From UBA4736 sp002404015 (GTDB taxonomy: Bacteria; Chloroflexota; Dormibacteria; Dormibacterales; Dormibacteraceae): a stretch of DNA of 64,000 bases. The notes under the pieces are model-generated. The model was not told the DNA's origin. It saw nothing but the letters and a program-made list of their open reading frames with translations, and ran no database searches. This document shows, one piece after another, positions 24,905 through 32,412 of the stretch; position 1 is the first letter of the stretch, and the number at the start of each line of letters is the position of its first letter. The stretch spans positions 1 to 64,000 of the forward strand of contig DAIOCN010000013.1 of NCBI GenBank assembly GCA_036747295.1. The letters are read 5' to 3'. The translations under genes and the position numbers were made by a program.

Positions 24905-27232
24905 GTGCTAACACTTCGTTCGCATCGCTTCCGGCTCTGGATGGCCGAGATCAGCACGCGCCTGGACCGGGTGGGGCCGCTCGTGCGTCCGCGCGCGGTC
25001 TCCGCGGCTGGCGGGATCACGGCCTTTGCCACCGGCATCCGCCGTGAGTTCGAGTCGGGCCGGGACGCCCACAGCCACGGGCGCGTGGTGAGGGGGGCCA
25101 ACGGACGGAGGCTGCGGGCGAGCCTGTACACGGGGCGTACACGGTCGGGCGGGCCCCGCCGCCCCGAGCCCAACCCGATCCTGGCCGGCGGCTGGCTGCC
25201 CGCGGGCATCAAGCTGTTCCTGGTGTTCCTCATCGCGGGCGGCACCTTCCTCGGCAGCTCGTCGGCCTACATCAACTTCGCCGCCGACCTGCCCGACGCC
25301 CACGCCATCGCGGCCCAGCCACTCCCGGAGGACACGCACATATACGCGGGGGACGGCAAGACCCTGCTGGCCGACCTCCATCCCGAGGGCGTCCAGCATT
25401 ACTACGAGCCGCTAACCCAGTCCGGCAAGCTCCTGCCAGAGGCAACCGTCGCCATCGAGGACGCCAACTTCTACCACGAGCCGGGCATCGACGTGCAGGG
25501 CATGGTGCGGGCGGCCTGGGTCGACTACCGCCAGAAACGGGCCGCCCAGGGCGCCTCCACAATCACCCAACAGCTGGTCAAGCTGCGGCTGCTCGACAGC
25601 ACGCCGACGATCGACCGCAAGATCAAGGAAGCCGTCCTCGCGCTCCAGGTCGAGCACACGTACTCCAAGCAACAGATCCTGGAGCAGTACCTCAACACCG
25701 TCCACTACGGGAACAACTCGCAGGGCTCTCTGGCGGCGTCTCGGATCTACTTCCACAAGGAGACCAAGGACCTCGACCTGGCTCAGGCCTCCATGCTGGC
25801 CGGCATCCCCCAGAGCCCGCTCTACAACAGCCCGATCAACAACTGGGACCAGGCCAAGAGCCGGCAGCGCTCGGTCCTGGACGCGATGGTCCGCAACCAC
25901 TACGTGACCCTGGCCCAGGCGGACCTGGCCTACGCCGAGGACCTGCGGCCACCCCAGCACATGTTCACGCCGACCCCGCAGGTGCTGATGGCGCCCGGCT
26001 TCACGTACTGGATCATCGACCAGCTGACGGCCAAGTACGGCCAGAAGACGGTACTGGGCGGCGGCCTGAACGTGGTCACGACGCTGAACCCGGGCCTGCA
26101 GGCAATGGCCGAGAAGGCGATCGTGGACAACGTTCGGATCAATGGCTATCGCGGCTTCAGCCAGGGCGCTCTGGTCTCCATCGATCCGCGGAGCGGTGGG
26201 GTCATGGCGATGGTGGGCGCGGCCGACTCGAGTCAGAACGGAGGCCAGTACAACATGGCCCTCCAGGTGCGGAACCCCGGTTCCTCGTTCAAGGTCTTCA
26301 CGTACACGGCGGCCATCGCGAGCGGCAAGTTCTCTATGACCACGCCCGTGGTCGACAGCCCGATCACCGTTGACCAGCCTGGCCAGGCGCCCTGGAAGCC
26401 GCTCAACTACGACAAAAGCTACCGCGGCACTTGTCAGCTGCAGCAATGCATGGGCAACTCGCTGAACGTGCCGGCCGTCAAGGTCGAGCTCGGCTTGGGC
26501 GTCCCGACGGTCGTGGCCGAGGCTCGCAACATGGGGGCGCCGCCCTTCTATCCGACGGGCCCTGGCACCTACAGTCAGGACGTTTCCGCGGACAGCTTCG
26601 GGCCCTCTCTCACGCTGGGCGGCTACGGCGAGAGCGTTCTGCAGATGGCGACCGGGGCCTCTGTGCTGGGCGCCCAGGGGATGCTCCGCCCGCCCTACAG
26701 CATCCAGAGCATTACCTCCAGCGACGGGACCCAGATCTACGCGGCGGACCCGGCCAAGAATGCCAAGCAGGTCTTGGACCCGAGAGTGGCCTACATCATG
26801 GAGACGATCATGTCCGACGACAACAACCGGGCCATGGTCTTCGGGCGGGGCACCCCGCTCACACTTACGCCGCGCCGGGTGGGCGCCAAGACCGGCACCA
26901 CCGACAACTTCACCGACGGCTGGACCCTCGGCTACACGCCCAGCTTGGCCACGGCTGTGTGGGTCGGCAACCCCAACAACTCGCCGATGGCTCAGGGCGC
27001 GGACGGCGTGTTCGTGGCCGCCCCGGCCTGGCACAACTACATGGCGTCGGCGCTCGACGCCCTCGGCCGGCCGGTCGACGAGTGGTTCTCGGAGCCGCCC
27101 GGCTTGAACCATTCCGGGGGCGTTCTGCTGCTGCCGGGCACCAGCGCAGGGATGGCGCCGCCGGCGCTGCCCTCCTACGCGCATACAAGCAGCCCGCCGT
27201 CGCCCAGCCCTTCGCCGAAACCGGGCGGCTAG
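24905..27232 (+). CDS. Class A penicillin-binding protein (GT51 transglycosylase + transpeptidase)
   Basis: 775-residue bifunctional peptidoglycan synthase. A long basic cytoplasmic segment (1-95) precedes the membrane helix (about 99-120). The GT51 domain has VAIEDANFYHEPGIDVQG (catalytic glutamate), GASTITQQLVK and RKIKEAVLALQVE, then HTYSKQQILEQYLN. The transpeptidase has PGSSFKVFTY (active serine), GNSLN (SxN) and GAKTGTTDNFTDGW (KTG). The C-terminus is Pro/Ser-rich. GTG 24905 follows its promoter directly. The 90-residue cytosolic N-terminus is longer than usual and could dock divisome or elongasome partners. Confidence 0.94.
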   Translation: MLTLRSHRFRLWMAEISTRLDRVGPLVRPRAVSAAGGITAFATGIRREFESGRDAHSHGRVVRGANGRRLRASLYTGRTRSGGPRRPEPNPILAGGWLPAGIKLFLVFLIAGGTFLGSSSAYINFAADLPDAHAIAAQPLPEDTHIYAGDGKTLLADLHPEGVQHYYEPLTQSGKLLPEATVAIEDANFYHEPGIDVQGMVRAAWVDYRQKRAAQGASTITQQLVKLRLLDSTPTIDRKIKEAVLALQVEHTYSKQQILEQYLNTVHYGNNSQGSLAASRIYFHKETKDLDLAQASMLAGIPQSPLYNSPINNWDQAKSRQRSVLDAMVRNHYVTLAQADLAYAEDLRPPQHMFTPTPQVLMAPGFTYWIIDQLTAKYGQKTVLGGGLNVVTTLNPGLQAMAEKAIVDNVRINGYRGFSQGALVSIDPRSGGVMAMVGAADSSQNGGQYNMALQVRNPGSSFKVFTYTAAIASGKFSMTTPVVDSPITVDQPGQAPWKPLNYDKSYRGTCQLQQCMGNSLNVPAVKVELGLGVPTVVAEARNMGAPPFYPTGPGTYSQDVSADSFGPSLTLGGYGESVLQMATGASVLGAQGMLRPPYSIQSITSSDGTQIYAADPAKNAKQVLDPRVAYIMETIMSDDNNRAMVFGRGTPLTLTPRRVGAKTGTTDNFTDGWTLGYTPSLATAVWVGNPNNSPMAQGADGVFVAAPAWHNYMASALDALGRPVDEWFSEPPGLNHSGGVLLLPGTSAGMAPPALPSYAHTSSPPSPSPSPKPGG

Positions 27233-27270
27233 GCTTCGGCCGGAGCCCGTCTGAGGCGCGCGTCGTAAAA

Positions 27271-27388
27271 AAGGTGGCGCCGTAAGGGCGGGCTCCGCTC
27301 GCCTGTGTGAGTCCGTCTTCGCAGTGCCGACCGACATCTGTTGAAGGAATGGGGCATGTGGGGGAACAGGCTTGTTTCCCCCGCGCCG
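27271..27388 (+). repeat. Paired-hairpin repeat, divergent copy E1
   Basis: 118-nt unit, first of a tandem pair filling the 410-nt gap (27233-27642) after the PBP gene, which otherwise holds no gene. It has a TCC-loop stem at 27287-27303 (one G/T pair), TGAGTCC, and a distal stem of GGGGGAACA with TGTTTCCCCC at 27360-27382. The order matches copies A-D read on the opposite strand, although much of the sequence differs. Confidence 0.65.
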
Positions 27389-27508
27389 AAGGTGGCGCCG
27401 TAAGGGCGGGCTCCGCCTGCGCGTGTGAGTCCCCTCTTCCCAGCGCCGACCGACATCTGTTGAGGGAAGGGGGCACGTGGGGGAAACACGCTGGTTTCCC
27501 CCGCGCCG
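27389..27508 (+). repeat. Paired-hairpin repeat, divergent copy E2
   Basis: Second unit of the tandem pair, closely similar to E1 over its whole length. Its distal stem is a perfect 9-bp helix (27479-27487 with 27494-27502), where E1 has a bulge. TGAGTCC follows the TCC-loop stem as in the other copies. After it come about 130 nt with no feature other than a possible leader of the MerR gene. Confidence 0.65.
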
Positions 27509-27642
27509 TGTCTTTGAACCTTTACAAAAACCGCTTGCCGGGAACTGGCCGGCGTGGGACGATCCGGCGGAAACATGGCGGCGAGCCTGTCACGCAAAGT
27601 TAGGACAGGCGCTGGCGGAATCGGGAGTTAGAAAACGGCGGA

Positions 27643-28005
27643 ATGAAAACGAAGCAGCGGGAAGTCGAAGACGTCGCAACAGCCTCGGATGCCGGACACA
27701 TCCACCTGGACAAGCCGATCTACACCCTGAGTGTCGCGTCGGAGATCCTGGAGACCCATCCCCGCACGCTGATGATGTACGAGCACCTCAACATGATCAA
27801 GCCGAAGCGGACGGTCACAAACCGCCGGCGGTACTCGCAGCGTGACCTGATGAAGCTGCAGGCCATCCAGACGCTGACCCGCAAGCACGGTGTCAACCTG
27901 GCAGGCGTGCGTTACATCCTGGCCCTTATGAAGACCCTTCAGAAGGCCGGGATGGAGGCCCCCGAGGGTCTCCGCGACCTCGACGTCACTCTGCTCGACG
28001 TCTAG
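27643..28005 (+). CDS. MerR-family transcriptional regulator (HspR-like)
   Basis: 120-residue DNA-binding protein. After a polar 20-residue N-terminus comes a MerR winged helix-turn-helix: YTLSVASEILETHPRTLMMYEHLNMIKPKRTVTNRRRYSQRDL, then a helix with HGVNLAGVRYIL typical of the HspR branch, which represses dnaK-type heat-shock genes. HspR usually binds IR repeats and needs DnaK; neither is visible here. The effector domain is short (about 35 residues), so it does not bind a large ligand. A GGCGGA sequence precedes the ATG. Confidence 0.82.
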   Translation: MKTKQREVEDVATASDAGHIHLDKPIYTLSVASEILETHPRTLMMYEHLNMIKPKRTVTNRRRYSQRDLMKLQAIQTLTRKHGVNLAGVRYILALMKTLQKAGMEAPEGLRDLDVTLLDV

Positions 28006-28169
28006 GCCGGAACACTCGCTAAGCCCTGCGGCCGTCCGCCCGTCCGCCGAGCTACTTCTGGTCGTCGTGGCAGTGGTCGCGCCGAAAAACCACGTGGTAG
28101 TGTACAGCCCCCACTAAAGGTGATAGCCTTACTGATAGGTTATCCATTCAAGCGGAGGTTGTACCGGAC

Positions 28170-28484
28170 GTGGACCCGGCGCGGATGCGCGAGCTACTCT
28201 CCCGACTGAGCTGCCCGCTCTGTGGCGGCACTCACGGTGACACCCTGCTGGCCGTCATCGACAGCCCCGCGGGCGGACCCGGCTCGGTCCGAGCCCAGTG
28301 CGTCCGCTGCCACCTGTTCTGGTCGTTCTCACTGGAGGGCGCGTGGGAGAGCCCGGTCGCGGCCGGACACCGTCGGCGGACCCTGCCGAACGGGCCGATC
28401 AGCGACGACGAGCTGATCGAGCTGCACTGCTTCCTCAAGGACTTCTCGGGTTCCTTCGAGGAGCTGCTGGCAAGGACCGGCTGA
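28170..28484 (+). CDS. Hypothetical zinc-ribbon protein
   Basis: 104-residue protein not assigned to a named family. A zinc-ribbon-like motif CPLCGG (about 15-20) pairs with CVRC (about 43-46), and the C-terminal half is a helical acidic segment (SDDELIELHCFLKDFSGSFEELLA). GTG 28170 follows AAGCGGAGG at a usable distance. It overlaps the next small zinc-ribbon gene by 1 nt (TGATG), so the two are translated together. The 164-nt leader upstream holds no gene; it has a short GATA/TATC inverted repeat (28119-28143) that could be a regulator site. Confidence 0.6.
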   Translation: MDPARMRELLSRLSCPLCGGTHGDTLLAVIDSPAGGPGSVRAQCVRCHLFWSFSLEGAWESPVAAGHRRRTLPNGPISDDELIELHCFLKDFSGSFEELLARTG

Positions 28485-28678
28485 TGTCCAAAAAACGCCG
28501 GAAACTCGAGATCAAGGTGCTTCCGCTCCCGGACCCGTTCATGGAGGCGACCGCCTCCTGTCCGGTCTGCGGAAAGGACGCCAGCGCCATCGGCCGCCTC
28601 GCCATGCAGATAGTCTTTCGGTGCGAGCAATGCAAGGTGGTGTTCAAGCGCGTCCACGGGTCTCCCCTGGACTACTGA
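28484..28678 (+). CDS. Small zinc-ribbon protein
   Basis: 64-residue protein with a basic start (MSKKRRKLEIK) and a four-cysteine ribbon, CPVCG (about 26-30) and CEQC (about 47-50), separated by a hydrophobic strand (AMQIVFRC). Size and charge fit a nucleic-acid or protein-binding zinc knuckle. The ATG is fixed by the TGATG overlap with the previous gene. Two adjacent, coupled zinc-ribbon proteins before a metalloprotease may form a complex. No function can be named. Confidence 0.6.
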   Translation: MSKKRRKLEIKVLPLPDPFMEATASCPVCGKDASAIGRLAMQIVFRCEQCKVVFKRVHGSPLDY

Positions 28679-28679
28679 C

Positions 28680-29807
28680 CTGAAGGCGAGGGTAGCCCGG
28701 GGCCTGGTCTTCGGAGTCCTCTCCGGCCTGGCCCTGGCGGCGGTCACGGAGGCCGTGCGGCCTCGGGGCGGCCCTCGACCGGCGCTGGACTGGGAGGAGA
28801 TCGAGCGCCTCGCCCGCCGCCGGCTGGGCGGCGAGGAGCGCCTGGGTCCGGCGCGGACCCGCCGGCTGGAGGCGCTGTACGCGCGGCTGGCGGCCGAGGT
28901 GAGGCCGGTCTTCCTGGAGGTGGTCGGCGGCCTCCCGGGCGGCGCCTCGCTGCCGTCCTTCCAGGCCCTCGACCGGGTGGGCTGGCTGGACGTCAACACC
29001 CGGATCATGCGCCGGGCCATCGACCCGCTCCTGGCCGCCAACCCCGTCCCGAACAGCCTGCTGACCGAGCTCGGGCGGGCCGGGATGGACAGGTACGTGG
29101 CCGTGATCCTGGCCTTCCTCTCGCGACGCGTGCTGGGCCAGTTCGACCCCCAGCTCTTCGGCAAGGAGCCGGTCGAGCCAAGTGGCCTCTACCTGGTCGA
29201 GCCGAACATCGCGGCCTGGGAGGCCGAAGCCAAGGTACCGGGCGAGGAGCTGCGGCGCTGGCTGATCCTCCATGAGATGACGCACGCCTGGCAGTTCGCC
29301 GCCCATCCCTGGCTGCGCGACCACCTCAACGCGTCGCTGGAGGGGGTGCTCGCCCTTGGCCGGGAGCGGGGCCTGCTGGCCCGCGGGCTTGCCCTCACGG
29401 TGGGGCTCCCCCGCCAGATGGGCGCTCTCCGCCAGATGCAGGCGACGATGTCGCTTGTCGAGGGCTACAGCAACCTCGTGATGAACCTCGCCGGGCGCCG
29501 CGTGCTGCCGGCGTTCGACGAGCTGGAGCGAGCCTACCGGCAGCGCACCCGGGAGCGGAGCCTGCTGGAGACGCTGTTTCTGAAGCTGACCGGGCTCGAT
29601 CTCAAGATGCAGCAGTACGAGCGCGGCGAGGCTTTCTCCCGCCTGGTGCACGAACGGCATGGCATGGCGGTCCTCAACCAGGCCTGGGAGCGGGCCGAGA
29701 ACCTGCCCCGGCCGGAGGAGCTGGGCGACTCCGAGCGCTGGTACGGGCGCGTCATCGCCCCCTCAACGCCCGGCCGCCGAGCTCCCCGCCCAGCGCCAGC
29801 CCACTAA
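28680..29807 (+). CDS. DUF2342-family zinc-dependent metalloprotease
   Basis: Protein of about 350-375 residues with ILHEMTHAWQF (HExxH zinc site, about 175 from GTG 28755), RQMQATMSLVEGYSNLVM (family glutamate ligand) and the helical DUF2342 framework. This family is called coenzyme-F420-biosynthesis-associated, but its function is unproven. The first normal start is GTG 28755. Upstream, in frame from CTG 28680, lie 25 codons encoding a membrane-like helix (ARGLVFGVLSGLALAAV), so a CTG start 1 nt after the zinc-ribbon gene is plausible and would anchor the protease. No F420 genes are in the window. Confidence 0.82.
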   Translation: MKARVARGLVFGVLSGLALAAVTEAVRPRGGPRPALDWEEIERLARRRLGGEERLGPARTRRLEALYARLAAEVRPVFLEVVGGLPGGASLPSFQALDRVGWLDVNTRIMRRAIDPLLAANPVPNSLLTELGRAGMDRYVAVILAFLSRRVLGQFDPQLFGKEPVEPSGLYLVEPNIAAWEAEAKVPGEELRRWLILHEMTHAWQFAAHPWLRDHLNASLEGVLALGRERGLLARGLALTVGLPRQMGALRQMQATMSLVEGYSNLVMNLAGRRVLPAFDELERAYRQRTRERSLLETLFLKLTGLDLKMQQYERGEAFSRLVHERHGMAVLNQAWERAENLPRPEELGDSERWYGRVIAPSTPGRRAPRPAPAH

Positions 29808-29830
29808 ATCAAACACCGGCGCCTAGGTTA

Positions 29831-29938
29831 GGGGCGGCTCTGCCGGCCCGTTTGAGTCCGGAATTCGAATCGCGCGCAGGCGAATAAGTCCTCGAAAGGG
29901 AGGTAGGGTCCGGGGGAGGAACCGCAGGTTCTTCCCCC
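29831..29938 (+). repeat. Paired-hairpin repeat, copy B
   Basis: Inverted relative to copies A, C and D. Stem 1 is 29912-29923 with 29927-29938 (12 nt per arm, loop GCA, one G-T pair); stem 2 at 29831-29849 has a TCT loop and one mismatch. It sits between the convergent metalloprotease and DUF genes, 4 nt from the stop of the latter. Confidence 0.78.
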
Positions 29939-29942
29939 GTCG

Positions 29943-30395
29943 TTAGTCGCGGATTTCTTCCTGGGCGGTCTCCTCGGAGATCGGGATCACGGCCACTGGC
30001 AGCTCTGAGATGTCGAAGTAGCGGATCGGCTTGTTCAGGCGCTTGGCGATCCCGACCTGGACTTTCACGCCCAGCGAGATCCGACCGAAGACCCACACCT
30101 CGTCGCAGCGGGCCAGGAGGTTGTTCATCGCCTCTCGCACCACCGTCTTGGGAACCGTGTGCAGGAGGTAGTAGTCGAAGAGCATGAACGGGCTCACCGG
30201 CACCATCCCGGAGTCGAGGATGAATTTCTGGATGTGGCCGCGCCAGTAGTAGTTGCGGTTCGACATGGCGGCGTACACGAGCCGCTTGGGGTGGCGGAGC
30301 GTCTCCTCGGCCTGGTCGAGTGCGCTTGGCTTCAGGGCTGGCTGGAAAATCCGCTCGAGGATCTCGTCAGCAGCCTTGGCCGAGACTACATCCAT
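29943..30395 (-). CDS. Rossmann-like DUF4406-type protein
   Basis: 150-residue protein with a TIR / nucleoside 2-deoxyribosyltransferase-like core: RLVYAAMSNRNYYWRGHIQKFILDSGMVPVSPFMLFDYYL, then an alpha/beta unit with VREAMNNLLARCDEVWVFGRISLGVKVQVGIAKRLNKPIRYFDI. The strand-helix pattern with a late D-E-V-W-V and a following acidic I-x-x-A helix is that of small nucleotide-processing folds (DUF4406/DUF7768). A catalytic glutamate is not obvious. ATG 30395 is divergent from an SDR gene with starts only 21 nt apart. Confidence 0.6.
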   Translation of the reverse strand: MDVVSAKAADEILERIFQPALKPSALDQAEETLRHPKRLVYAAMSNRNYYWRGHIQKFILDSGMVPVSPFMLFDYYLLHTVPKTVVREAMNNLLARCDEVWVFGRISLGVKVQVGIAKRLNKPIRYFDISELPVAVIPISEETAQEEIRD

Positions 30396-30401
30396 TCGCC
30401 G

Positions 30402-30410
30402 ACTATCCTA
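30402..30410. promoter_or_regulatory. Overlapping divergent -10 boxes
   Basis: In the 21-nt gap the plus strand reads TATCCT (30404-30409), 7 nt before GTG 30417. The minus strand reads TAGGAT (30410-30405), 9 nt before ATG 30395, and GATAGT, 6 nt before it. Neither gene has a Shine-Dalgarno. Confidence 0.45.
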
Positions 30411-30416
30411 TCCGGC

Positions 30417-31181
30417 GTGCCTGATTTCCAACTCACGCAGCGCGTCGCCATCGTGACCGGCGCCAGCCGGGGGATCGGGACGGCGATCGCCCGCGGCCTG
30501 GTCGAGCAGGGTGCCCAGGTCGTGCTCTCCAGTCGCAAACAGGAGGACCTGGAGCGGGAGGCGGCCACCCTGAACGCGCTGCGATCTGACAGCGCGGTCG
30601 CCATCGCCGCCCACGCCGGCCGCCCCGACGAGCTGGAGAAGCTGGTCGAGCAGACGATGGAGCGCTTCGGGCGCATCGACATCCTGGTCAACAACGCCGG
30701 CACCAACCCCTACTTCGGGCCCTTGCTGGACGCTGACCTGGCGGTCTGGGACAAGACGTTCGAGGTCAACCTGCGTGGCTACTTCGTGTTGACCAAGCTG
30801 GTCGTGAACGCCCATATGGGCCACCACGGCGGCGCCATCGTCAACATCGCCAGCACCGGCGGGCTGCGCCCCTCGATCGGGCTTGGCGTGTACGACATCA
30901 CCAAGGCCGGAGTGGTCATGCTGACCAAGCAGTGCGCCAAGGAGCTGGGTGGCAAGGTACGTGTCAACTGCATCGCCCCTGGCCTCATCAAGACCAGGTT
31001 CGCCGAGGCGCTGTGGGGCAACGAGGAGATCCTGCGGCGTGCGTTGAGCGGCAACCCGATGGGCAGGATCGGCAGCCCGGACGAGATTGCGGGGGCCGCC
31101 TGCTTCCTGGTCTCCGACGCCTCCAGCTACATCAACGGGCAGGTGCTCGTGATCGACGGGGGCGGGTCCGAGGGGGCTTAG
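30417..31181 (+). CDS. Short-chain dehydrogenase/reductase
   Basis: 254-residue classical SDR. GTG 30417 was chosen because it puts the cofactor motif VTGASRGIGTAIA at about residue 14, as usual; the open frame upstream is a shadow of the divergent gene. NNAGTNPYFG follows, with catalytic S (NIASTGG), Y and K (YDITKAG), and a C-terminal GQVLVIDGGG. A likely NAD(P)-dependent oxidoreductase acting on a hydroxyl group; the substrate is unknown. Its 3' end overlaps the convergent epimerase gene by 50 nt. Confidence 0.9.
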   Translation: MPDFQLTQRVAIVTGASRGIGTAIARGLVEQGAQVVLSSRKQEDLEREAATLNALRSDSAVAIAAHAGRPDELEKLVEQTMERFGRIDILVNNAGTNPYFGPLLDADLAVWDKTFEVNLRGYFVLTKLVVNAHMGHHGGAIVNIASTGGLRPSIGLGVYDITKAGVVMLTKQCAKELGGKVRVNCIAPGLIKTRFAEALWGNEEILRRALSGNPMGRIGSPDEIAGAACFLVSDASSYINGQVLVIDGGGSEGA

Positions 31182-32244
31182 CCGGCAGCTCTGTCCGCTC
31201 GCCGCCCGGCGGCAAACGGGCGTGGATGAAGTCCTCCAGCTCCTTCTCGTACTGGTAGGCGCCGCGATCCGGCAGGAAAGGCAGCACGCGACGCTGCTGC
31301 ACGAAGTCCGCGAAAGCGGCCGGAGTCTCGTGGCGGGCCCGAAAGCCCAGCAGTCGCGCCGCCCGGGCGGTTGAGAGCGTGCGCCCGAACCGCAGCAGGT
31401 CCACCAGCTGGGGCGACAGGAACGCCACGCCCAGGGCACGGAGGGCCAGCGCGCTCCAGCCGGTGCCGACGGGCGGGAGCAGGGGTGCGTGCAGCTTGGC
31501 GTTCTCGTCGAGGAGCCGGCTCAGTGGACGCGGGCTCTCGGAGGCGACGTTGTACGCCCCGGAGACGTTGCCCAGGGCAGCCAGCCGGAGCGCTTCGACG
31601 CAGTCGTCGCGATGCACCAGCTGAAGCGGGGGGTTGTAGCCCATGAAGGTCGGCACCAGCTCCAGGTCCAGGTAGCGGGCCAGGGGCGCCGGCTCCTCGG
31701 GGTTCAGGCTGTTGGCGAAGCGCAGCGTCACCGCCTGGGCCTCCGGCTGCCGGAGCTGGAATTCCTGCACGGAGGCCTCCATCTCGACCATGTCGCGCAC
31801 GAAAGGGTGCGGCGAGTCCGCGGCGAGGCGGCGGTCCTCGCGCAGCCCGGCCGGCAGGTTGTGGTGCGAGCCGTAGACGTGCCCGGAGGACTTGAGCACA
31901 AAGCGCCTGACCGGGCTCCCGGCGCCGGCGCAGGCGGCCAGCAGGTTCATCGTCCCCACCACGTTGATCTCGTGGGCCTGGCGGGGGTGCAGGTCGAAGG
32001 AGTCGATCGTGGTCGCGGTGTGTACGACCGTGTCGATCCCCACCGAACGCAGCAGCTTCCCGATCAGGCCGTGGCGGATGTCCACCTTCAGGTAGTCGGC
32101 GCGGCCCAGGTCGTGGCGCGGCTCCGTCAGGTCGATGCCGATCACCTCGGCGACGGAGGGTTCCTCGACCAGGCGCTGGACCAGCAGCGCTCCCCACCAG
32201 CGGGAGACCCCGGTCACCAGCACGCGGTGCTTGCGAGCTGCCAT
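31132..32244 (-). CDS. NAD-dependent epimerase/dehydratase (extended SDR)
   Basis: 370-residue extended SDR. The nucleotide loop reads VLVTGVSRWWGALL, where the middle glycine of GxxGxxG is arginine. I recall this GVSR-aromatic-WG variant as typical of one actinobacterial-type subfamily. KSSGHVYGS has the active-site serine region, but the usual Y-x-x-x-K is not evident at its normal place. The fold ends with LLGFRARHETPAAFADF. A basic Pro/Arg-rich tail of about 25 residues follows and overlaps the SDR gene. Catalytic activity is therefore uncertain; it may bind nucleotide without turnover. Confidence 0.8.
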   Translation of the reverse strand: MAARKHRVLVTGVSRWWGALLVQRLVEEPSVAEVIGIDLTEPRHDLGRADYLKVDIRHGLIGKLLRSVGIDTVVHTATTIDSFDLHPRQAHEINVVGTMNLLAACAGAGSPVRRFVLKSSGHVYGSHHNLPAGLREDRRLAADSPHPFVRDMVEMEASVQEFQLRQPEAQAVTLRFANSLNPEEPAPLARYLDLELVPTFMGYNPPLQLVHRDDCVEALRLAALGNVSGAYNVASESPRPLSRLLDENAKLHAPLLPPVGTGWSALALRALGVAFLSPQLVDLLRFGRTLSTARAARLLGFRARHETPAAFADFVQQRRVLPFLPDRGAYQYEKELEDFIHARLPPGGERTELPAKPPRTRPRRSRAPAR

Positions 32245-32265
32245 GACCCGATTCAGTCTAGGCGG

Positions 32266-32412
32266 GTGGGCGTCTCGATCCGGCTGTTCGTCGAGGCCGC
32301 CGCCGGCCCCCTGGTCGAGATCCGCAACCAGGTCGAGCCAGAGCCAATGACGGTCGCGCGTTTCCTGCTCGGCATCTGGTGGCTGCGGCGCGTGCTTCCT
32401 AGGTCCTCTTGA
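32266..32412 (+). CDS. Possible 48-residue small protein
   Basis: A GTG-initiated frame lies in the 154-nt gap between the helicase 3' end and the epimerase 5' end. The product has an amphipathic start (SIRLFVEAAAGPLVEIRNQ) and a hydrophobic, basic end (FLLGIWWLRRVLP), which could attach to the membrane. Its codons are GC-rich like genuine genes nearby. There is no Shine-Dalgarno; TTCAGT lies 8 nt upstream. It would be divergent from the epimerase. I do not recognise the sequence and it may be spurious. Confidence 0.35.
   Translation: MGVSIRLFVEAAAGPLVEIRNQVEPEPMTVARFLLGIWWLRRVLPRSS

Noticed and set aside
25412..27337. 641-codon open frame antisense to the PBP gene
   Set aside because: GC-rich third positions leave the opposite strand open. 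It is rich in Arg/His/Gly/Val without motifs, and the plus strand has a complete, motif-bearing PBP.
31132..32244. Sequence error in the epimerase glycine motif
   Set aside because: GVSR-aromatic-WG fits a subfamily variant that I recall from other GC-rich Gram-positives, so it is probably genuine.
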